Shown one piece after another: positions 57,470 to 64,000 of a stretch of 64,000 bases of DNA; the stretch's first letter is position 1; every line of letters begins with the position of its first letter. The notes beneath the pieces are model-generated. The model was not told the origin of the DNA and did no database searches. It saw nothing but the letters and a program-made list of their open reading frames with translations. Made by a program: the position numbers and the translations under genes. Source of the DNA: Paenibacillus aestuarii (GTDB lineage: Bacteria > Bacillota > Bacilli > Paenibacillales > NBRC-103111); contig NZ_JAQFVF010000079.1 of the NCBI RefSeq assembly GCF_027789125.1, positions 1 to 64,000 on the forward strand, written 5' to 3'.

Positions 57470-59044
57470 ATGGAACCAACAACATTTGTATTGTTTGGAG
57501 CGACGGGGGATTTGGCCAAACGCAAGATTTACCCGGCACTGTTTAATCTTTTCCTTGACGAGAAGCTGCCGTCTTCGTTCTCGCTGATCGGTCTTGGCCG
57601 GAGAGAATGGACAGACGCGTCGTTTCGGGCGAACGTCGAGCAATCGATTCGTGAATTTTCGAGACGTCAAGGCAAGGACCCTTCGTTCGTCAAACAATTC
57701 GTTGAAACTTTTAAATATAGCGTACTGGATATCGGTCGCCAAGAGGATTACGTCAAATTGAAGCATCTGATCGAGCAGCGGGAGGAGGAGCTTCACCTGC
57801 CGCCAAATCGCTTGTTCTACTTATCAGTCGGGCCGGAGCATTTCCAGCCGATCGCCGCGAACATTCAGGAAAGTGGACTCGGCTCGGCGAACGGCTGGAA
57901 ACGGCTCGTCATCGAGAAGCCGTTTGGCCATGATTTACAATCGGCGCGCGTACTTAACGAGAAGCTCTCCCAGGCGTTTACGGAAAACGAAATTTTCCGC
58001 ATCGACCACTACCTTGGCAAGCCGATGGTTCAAAAGCTCGAAGCGCTGCAGCAAAATAATCCGGTGATTCAGGGGCTTTGGAACAACCGGCATATCGCCA
58101 ACGTGCAGATCACGGCCAACGAAACGGTAGGCGTCGAAGAAAGAGCGGGCTACTACGACCATGTCGGTGCGCTAAGGGATATGTTCCAAAATCACATGCT
58201 GCAACTGCTCATGATGACAGCCATCCAGCTCCCGCGCGAGAGTGGTTTTGACGAAGTGCAAGTGAAGAAGAAGCGGATCATGGAAGCGCTCGAGCCGCTG
58301 CTCAAGCAGGATGTCGCCGCAAGCGTCATTCGCGGGCAGTATGCCGCGGGAAGCGTGAAAGGCGAGCCCGTCCGTGGCTACGTGGATGAACCGGGTGTCG
58401 CAGCCGGGACGATGAACGATACGTTTATCGCCGCGAAATTACAGATCGACGATTATTTTTGGCGTGGGGTGCCGTTCTATATCCGCACCGGCAAGCGGAT
58501 GAAAGAGAAGTCAACGCGAATCGTCATCGAATTCAAGGAGCAGTTTACGACGTCGTTGACGGAGAAAAAAGATCACGCCGAGGCGAATCTGCTCGTGATC
58601 GAGATGAGCCCGAACGAAAGCATCACGCTGCAATTGAACGCGAAGGATGGGAGCGGAACGGGCGCCGTGAAGCCGGTTCACATCGACATTCACCCGGCAG
58701 GTGAACAATTGCCGGAAGCTTACGAGAACTTAATCCGTGACGCCTTGGCCGGCGATTCCACCTTCTTCGCGCATTGGGACGAAGTTGAGCTTGCCTGGGC
58801 CTGGGCGCAGCCGATCCTGGAAGCCTTTGAAGAAAATCTCGTGCCGCTTCACTTGTATGAAGCCGGTACGTACGGGCCTTCCGAGTCCGATGAGCTGCTG
58901 GCCCAAGACGGCTTCCATTGGTGGTTCGACGCCAACAACGAACAAACAAACGCGTTGGTTTCCCAAGAGTATTCCTACCACAATTCTTGGAATACGTTGG
59001 TCTCTCTACAATCTACCCCAGACTCTTGGCGAAAGAGCTGTTGA
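57470..59044 (+). CDS. zwf: Glucose-6-phosphate 1-dehydrogenase
   Basis: 524 residues. First step of the oxidative pentose phosphate pathway, glucose 6-phosphate to 6-phosphogluconolactone with NADP reduction. LFGATGDLAKRKIYPALFNL is the nucleotide-binding start, VIEKPFGHDL follows, and the active site is RIDHYLGKPMVQKL with Asp179 and His180. The C-terminal beta-sheet domain is complete. The tail after HWWFDANNEQTNALV (about 30 residues, ending WRKSC) is longer than in most relatives. GGAAGGAG precedes the ATG. It begins the run zwf-pgi-gndA. Confidence 0.95.
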   Translation: MEPTTFVLFGATGDLAKRKIYPALFNLFLDEKLPSSFSLIGLGRREWTDASFRANVEQSIREFSRRQGKDPSFVKQFVETFKYSVLDIGRQEDYVKLKHLIEQREEELHLPPNRLFYLSVGPEHFQPIAANIQESGLGSANGWKRLVIEKPFGHDLQSARVLNEKLSQAFTENEIFRIDHYLGKPMVQKLEALQQNNPVIQGLWNNRHIANVQITANETVGVEERAGYYDHVGALRDMFQNHMLQLLMMTAIQLPRESGFDEVQVKKKRIMEALEPLLKQDVAASVIRGQYAAGSVKGEPVRGYVDEPGVAAGTMNDTFIAAKLQIDDYFWRGVPFYIRTGKRMKEKSTRIVIEFKEQFTTSLTEKKDHAEANLLVIEMSPNESITLQLNAKDGSGTGAVKPVHIDIHPAGEQLPEAYENLIRDALAGDSTFFAHWDEVELAWAWAQPILEAFEENLVPLHLYEAGTYGPSESDELLAQDGFHWWFDANNEQTNALVSQEYSYHNSWNTLVSLQSTPDSWRKSC

Positions 59045-59107
59045 TATAAAACGAACTTACGCTAGTTGGTTAGGATTATCATTTGAATGATCTGGAGGAT
59101 GAATTCT

Positions 59108-60454
59108 ATGACTGTTAAATTTGATTATTCAAGCGCCTTGTCCTTCATGTCACAGCATGAAGTGGACTACGTCGCACCGTTCGTTGCCGCAGCGCACCAT
59201 ATGCTTCACGACAAAAAAGGCCCGGGTTCCGATTACCTCGGATGGGTGGACCTCCCGCTGAACTATGACAAGGATGAATTCGCGCGCATCAAGTCGGCCG
59301 CTGAGCGCATCCGCGCGAACTCTGACGCTTTGATTGTCATCGGTATCGGAGGGTCTTATCTGGGAGCGCGCTCGGCGATCGAGGCTTTATCCCATACGTT
59401 CCACAACCAGATGAGCGGGAATACGCAAATTTATTTTGCTGGCCAGAACATCAGTTCGACGTATTTGACGCACCTGCTCGAGCTGCTCGAAGGCAAGGAT
59501 ATCTCGCTTAACGTGATTTCCAAATCAGGCACGACGACGGAGCCGGCGATCGCTTTCCGCGTGCTGCGCGAATATATGGAGAACAAATATGGCAAAGAAG
59601 AAGCGCGCAAACGCATCTACGCAACGACGGATGCGTCCAAAGGCGCTTTAAAGAAGCTCGCTGATGAGGAAGGCTATGAAACGTTCGTCATTCCAGACGA
59701 CGTCGGCGGCCGTTATTCCGTGCTGACGGCAGTCGGTTTGCTTCCGATTGCGACAGCCGGACTCGATATCGACCAGATGATGGCCGGAGCGGCGGCGGCA
59801 GCCGCCAAGTACAGCAATCCGGATCTCGCGGCCAACGAGAGCTACCAATACGCGGTCGTCCGCAACGCGCTATACCGCAAAGGCAAATCGATCGAGCTGC
59901 TCGCGAACTTCGAGCCTTCCTTGCACTACGTATCCGAGTGGTGGAAGCAGCTGTTCGGGGAAAGCGAAGGCAAAGATCAAAAGGGCTTGTACCCGGCTTC
60001 CGTCGATTTTTCGACCGACTTGCACTCGATGGGACAATACGTGCAAGAAGGCCGCCGCGATCTGATCGAAACCGTTCTTTCCGTTAAGAAGCCGCGCGTC
60101 GAGCTGACGATTCAAGAAGATGCGGGCAACTTGGACGGCTTGAACTTCCTCGCCGGCATGACGATGCACGAAGTGAACCGGAAGGCAGCGGAAGGCACAC
60201 GGTTGGCGCACATCGACGGTGGCGTACCGAACTTGATCGTCGAGCTGGACGCTTTGAACGAATACACGTACGGCGAAATGGTGTATTTCTTCGAAAAGGC
60301 GTGTGGCATCAGCGGCTTATTGCTAGGCGTGAACCCTTTCGACCAACCGGGGGTAGAAGCGTACAAAGTCAACATGTTCGCGCTGCTTGGCAAACCGGGC
60401 TTCGAAGCGCAGCGGGAAGAGCTGGTCAAGCGTTTGGAAACAAAACAGAACTAA
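59108..60454 (+). CDS. pgi: Glucose-6-phosphate isomerase
   Basis: 448 residues, matching the Bacillus enzyme in length. It interconverts glucose 6-phosphate and fructose 6-phosphate. Phosphate-binding and catalytic segments: VIGIGGSYLGARSAIEAL, NVISKSGTTTEPAIAFR, GGRYSVLTAVGLLPIA, the HSMGQYVQEGRRD histidine region and GVNPFDQPGVEAYK. ATG 59108 has TGGAGG 9 bases upstream; the ATG at 59099 is too close. It sits between zwf and gndA with 63 and 14 bases on each side, so carbon can be switched between glycolysis and the oxidative branch from a single message. Confidence 0.96.
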   Translation: MTVKFDYSSALSFMSQHEVDYVAPFVAAAHHMLHDKKGPGSDYLGWVDLPLNYDKDEFARIKSAAERIRANSDALIVIGIGGSYLGARSAIEALSHTFHNQMSGNTQIYFAGQNISSTYLTHLLELLEGKDISLNVISKSGTTTEPAIAFRVLREYMENKYGKEEARKRIYATTDASKGALKKLADEEGYETFVIPDDVGGRYSVLTAVGLLPIATAGLDIDQMMAGAAAAAAKYSNPDLAANESYQYAVVRNALYRKGKSIELLANFEPSLHYVSEWWKQLFGESEGKDQKGLYPASVDFSTDLHSMGQYVQEGRRDLIETVLSVKKPRVELTIQEDAGNLDGLNFLAGMTMHEVNRKAAEGTRLAHIDGGVPNLIVELDALNEYTYGEMVYFFEKACGISGLLLGVNPFDQPGVEAYKVNMFALLGKPGFEAQREELVKRLETKQN

Positions 60455-60468
60455 GGGGAGGCAGAATC

Positions 60469-61887
<1,419 letters not shown>

Positions 61888-61893
61888 GATGAC

Positions 61894-61947
61894 AAGAGAG
61901 GTTTCCCCAGGTTGCCAGACAGCCTGAGGCGGGCCTCTCTTTTTTTC
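61894..61947 (+). terminator. Terminator of the zwf-pgi-gndA operon
   Basis: Stem AAGAGAGG...CCAGG pairing with CCTGAGG...CCTCTCTT over about 17 bases, followed by seven T residues. Confidence 0.92.
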
Positions 61948-62028
61948 AGCAATATGCGTTAAAAAGTGAGCAATACGACGCAGTTTGGAGAACCGATATC
62001 TATGATATAGTTAATAGCGTTAAATGCT

Positions 62029-62960
62029 ATGTTTTTAGAAAAGGATACGATTATTTTGAACGACAAAAAATGGGTTACCGATGTGAAATTCGTAGCAATT
62101 ATTGCTGCCATTTGCTGTTTATTGTGGGGGAGCTCTTATCCAGCCATCAAAATCGGGTTTCTGTTATTTGATATTTCGCCGGAATGGTGTTATTGCTTGT
62201 TGCCAGAGCATTTGGAATTAAGATTTTTTCTTTATCATGGAAAGACTTTGGACAAGTAAGCCTCCTCGGTGTGATCCAGACAACCGTACATTATGCGATC
62301 TTTTACATTGGCGTATCCAATACATCGGGCACGAAAGGTTCTATTATGAATGCCACGACGGCATTTTTCGGCGTAGTGCTCGCTCATTTTATTTACAGAA
62401 ACGATAAGCTAAGCCCGAGAAAAGCCATAGGCAGTATACTTGGTTTTATAGGTGTCGTTATCGTTAATTTCAATGCAGATATACTTAACTTTAGCTTCAA
62501 TGTTAGGGGTGAAGGTTTTGTGATCATTGCGGCTTTCATTTTTTCTGCTATGGGTATCTATGCCAAAAAGCTGACAAAAACGCAGGATGTCGTTCTGATC
62601 ACGAGTTACGGTCTTTTAATCGGTGGAGTTTTGCTAACGCTACTTGGCATGGCTTTGGGAGGTAAGGCCGACCATTTCACATGGGAGTCTTCATCCCTGC
62701 TTCTCTATCTAGCACTATCATCCTCGGGATCGTTCTATCTTTGGAATTGGCTGCTGAAATATAACAAGGTCGGACGCGTATCGGTCTATAATTTCCTGGT
62801 TCCCGTCTTTGGCACCGCATTATCATCTATTTTCTTAGGCGAGCAGGTGTTGGAGCTGAAGAATCTCCTTGCCCTTGTCCTTGTTTCTTTTGGGATCTGG
62901 ATGGTGAATAAAGAAGACACAGCTCTTACAAGACTAAGTCAACGGAGTATGAGTCGTTGA
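62029..62960 (+). pseudogene. Disrupted EamA/DMT family transporter
   Basis: Two overlapping frames make one transporter. The first (from ATG 62029, or TTG 62056 after AAAAGGA) reads through VKFVAIIAAICCLLWGSSYP and ends out of frame at about 62258. The second reads GMVLLLVARAFGIKIF from about 62181 and continues to the stop at 62960 with YAIFYIGVSNTSGTKGSIM and LVPVFGTALSSIFLGE, both EamA hallmarks. Compared with intact relatives, about 20 residues between FDISP and the GMVLL segment are missing together with the frame, so a deletion of 3n+1 or 3n+2 bases near 62180 is the likely cause. Function before loss: export of amino acids or other metabolites. Confidence 0.75.
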
Positions 62961-62984
62961 ATACATGATCTATGTAATGGACTT

Positions 62985-63018
62985 AACCGGAATGCCTTCA
63001 AAGGTACTCCGGTTTTTT
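62985..63018 (+). terminator. Terminator after the EamA pseudogene
   Basis: Stem AACCGGAATGCCTT / AAGGTACTCCGGTT with a three-base loop and six T residues. Confidence 0.85.
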
Positions 63019-63313
63019 GTTTGTAACTGTTCGTTATTACGTTCGGGACGAGCTGCTCAAAGTCGTTAGTTCAATAGCATAAGGCACAGTTCCTCAAGTC
63101 AAGTAACGGAGGGAATCTGTACCTTTTTGTTACTATTGTTAGGCCGCGGAATACGTTGACACGATTTTTACTAAAAGGTAAAATGAAATATATCTATCTT
63201 CTAGTAGATAGAAGTGTTAGCATGCTTAAAACTTCGCGCAAAGGCGCATCCTACCATTTATGCGAAGTTCTGAAGTGAACGGATGAACCTCATTGAAGTT
63301 AGGACTGGTGAAC
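63019..63313. other. Regulatory spacer before the nitronate monooxygenase gene
   Basis: No gene. Contains a dyad at 63193-63212 (TCTATC, eight bases, GATAGA) and a hairpin AACTTCGC (63230-63237) / GCGAAGTT (63262-63269). The dyad has the form of a TetR- or MarR-type operator. No regulator gene is visible before the window ends. Confidence 0.45.
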
Positions 63314-64000
63314 ATGACACTTAAACTGGCAACGGATCTTTGCCAAATGTTTGGTATTCGTTACCCGATCTTTTTGGCTGGGATGGCAGGAGGGCCGGGT
63401 ACGGCAGGCTTGGCTGCGGCTGTATCCAATGCCGGCGGGCTAGGGACGCTGGGAGCCGCTTATATGGATCCGGAGACGATCCACCGTGCGATTCGGGAGA
63501 TTCGCGAGCTGACAAACGCCCCTTTCGGCGTGAATTTATTTGCGATCCGGGCTGAAGACGATAATACGCGAATCGAAGAAGCGCAGCGGCAGCTCAATGT
63601 TATGAGAGATAACGTGGGCTTGCCGCATGTGAAGGCTGAAGCTTTGCACACGCCTGACTATTTCGAGCAGCAATTCGCTGTCGTGCTGGAAGAACACGTC
63701 CCCGTGATCAGCACAGCATTCGGCGTTCTTCCGGCGAAGATGATGGAGCAGGCCAAAGCAGCCGGTATGCGAATTGTCACAATGGTGACTACAGTGGAAG
63801 AGGCGATCCTCGCCGAGCAGGCGGGAAGTGACGCGATTGTGGCACAGGGCACCGAAGCTGGCGGGCACCGCGGGACTTTTGATATTGCCAATCGCCCGAT
63901 GGGTGCGAATATTGGCACGATGGCTCTAGTTCCGCAAATCGTCGACCAGGTGCGGATCCCTGTCGTCGCGGCTGGCGGGATTATGGATGGCCGCGGTCTT
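63314..64000 (+). CDS. Nitronate monooxygenase (NPD family), 5' part
   Basis: 229 residues before the window ends, out of an expected 320-350. An FMN-dependent TIM-barrel enzyme that oxidises nitronates such as propionate 3-nitronate, or in some members acts in fatty-acid synthesis as an enoyl reductase. RYPIFLAGMAGGPGTAGLAAA, NAGGLGTLGAAYM and FGVNLF form the first strands, and IVAQGTEAGGHRG contains the FMN-binding G-x-E-x-G-G-H motif with the catalytic His. VPQIVDQVRIPVVAAGGIMDGRG is the FMN-phosphate region at the edge. No close Shine-Dalgarno; GGTGAAC is the nearest. Confident family, substrate not decided. Confidence 0.88.
   Translation, partial: MTLKLATDLCQMFGIRYPIFLAGMAGGPGTAGLAAAVSNAGGLGTLGAAYMDPETIHRAIREIRELTNAPFGVNLFAIRAEDDNTRIEEAQRQLNVMRDNVGLPHVKAEALHTPDYFEQQFAVVLEEHVPVISTAFGVLPAKMMEQAKAAGMRIVTMVTTVEEAILAEQAGSDAIVAQGTEAGGHRGTFDIANRPMGANIGTMALVPQIVDQVRIPVVAAGGIMDGRGL

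Overview
The window looks like chromosome of a spore-forming Firmicute of the Paenibacillaceae, probably a Paenibacillus or close relative. The basis is gene content: a CotSA-type spore-coat glycosyltransferase, a YesM/YesN-type two-component pair beside a sugar importer, three CUT1 importers of binding protein plus two permeases with no ATPase gene, RlmN, Pgi and GndA very like the Bacillus proteins as I recall them, Gram-positive Shine-Dalgarno sites and frequent TTG starts. No rRNA, tRNA, CRISPR array or intact mobile element was seen.

Layout. 1-4250: surface or spore-coat glycosylation genes (CotSA-like GT4, GT11-type fucosyltransferase-like protein, two AT-rich GT2 enzymes, and a small frameshifted gene). 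4530-12011: housekeeping and stand-alone genes (rlmN, DUF899, EthD, glyoxalase-like, MidA-like methyltransferase with C-terminal repeats, DEAD-box helicase, metallo-beta-lactamase-fold hydrolase). 12063-24343: a galactoside module: response regulator, sensor kinase, binding protein, two permeases, LacZ-type GH2 beta-galactosidase, GH36 alpha-galactosidase. 24400-28965: small membrane protein, MFS exporter, aldo/keto reductase, NIPSNAP protein, a sulfatase remnant with an IS-end-like palindrome, and an AraC regulator.

29236-38352: a uronate/aldonate-type operon: FCD-GntR regulator, two Gfo/Idh/MocA oxidoreductases, mannonate dehydratase UxuA, LplB/LplC-type permeases and binding protein, then a ROK regulator with its own palindromic operator. 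38738-48620: a second sugar locus with two AraC regulators, a CUT1 importer, a sulfatase without signal peptide, and a tightly overlapped lactonase / aldo-keto reductase / zinc dehydrogenase trio. I read it as uptake and cytoplasmic desulfation of a sulfated sugar (L-fucose or L-galactose type) followed by oxidation. This is inference.

48632-55960: a TPP-riboswitch transcription unit, thiM-thiD-thiE, continuing with overlapping or nearly abutting genes into an NCS2 permease, LuxE-like acyl-protein synthetase, LuxC-like acyl-CoA reductase and an SDR. A fatty-acid reductase module without luciferase, placed under a thiamine riboswitch, is the most unusual arrangement in the window. 55966-56340 holds two facing gene remnants. 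56414-61887: a LysR gene divergent from zwf-pgi-gndA (oxidative pentose phosphate entry). 62029-64000: a disrupted EamA transporter and the 5' part of a nitronate monooxygenase gene that runs off the end.
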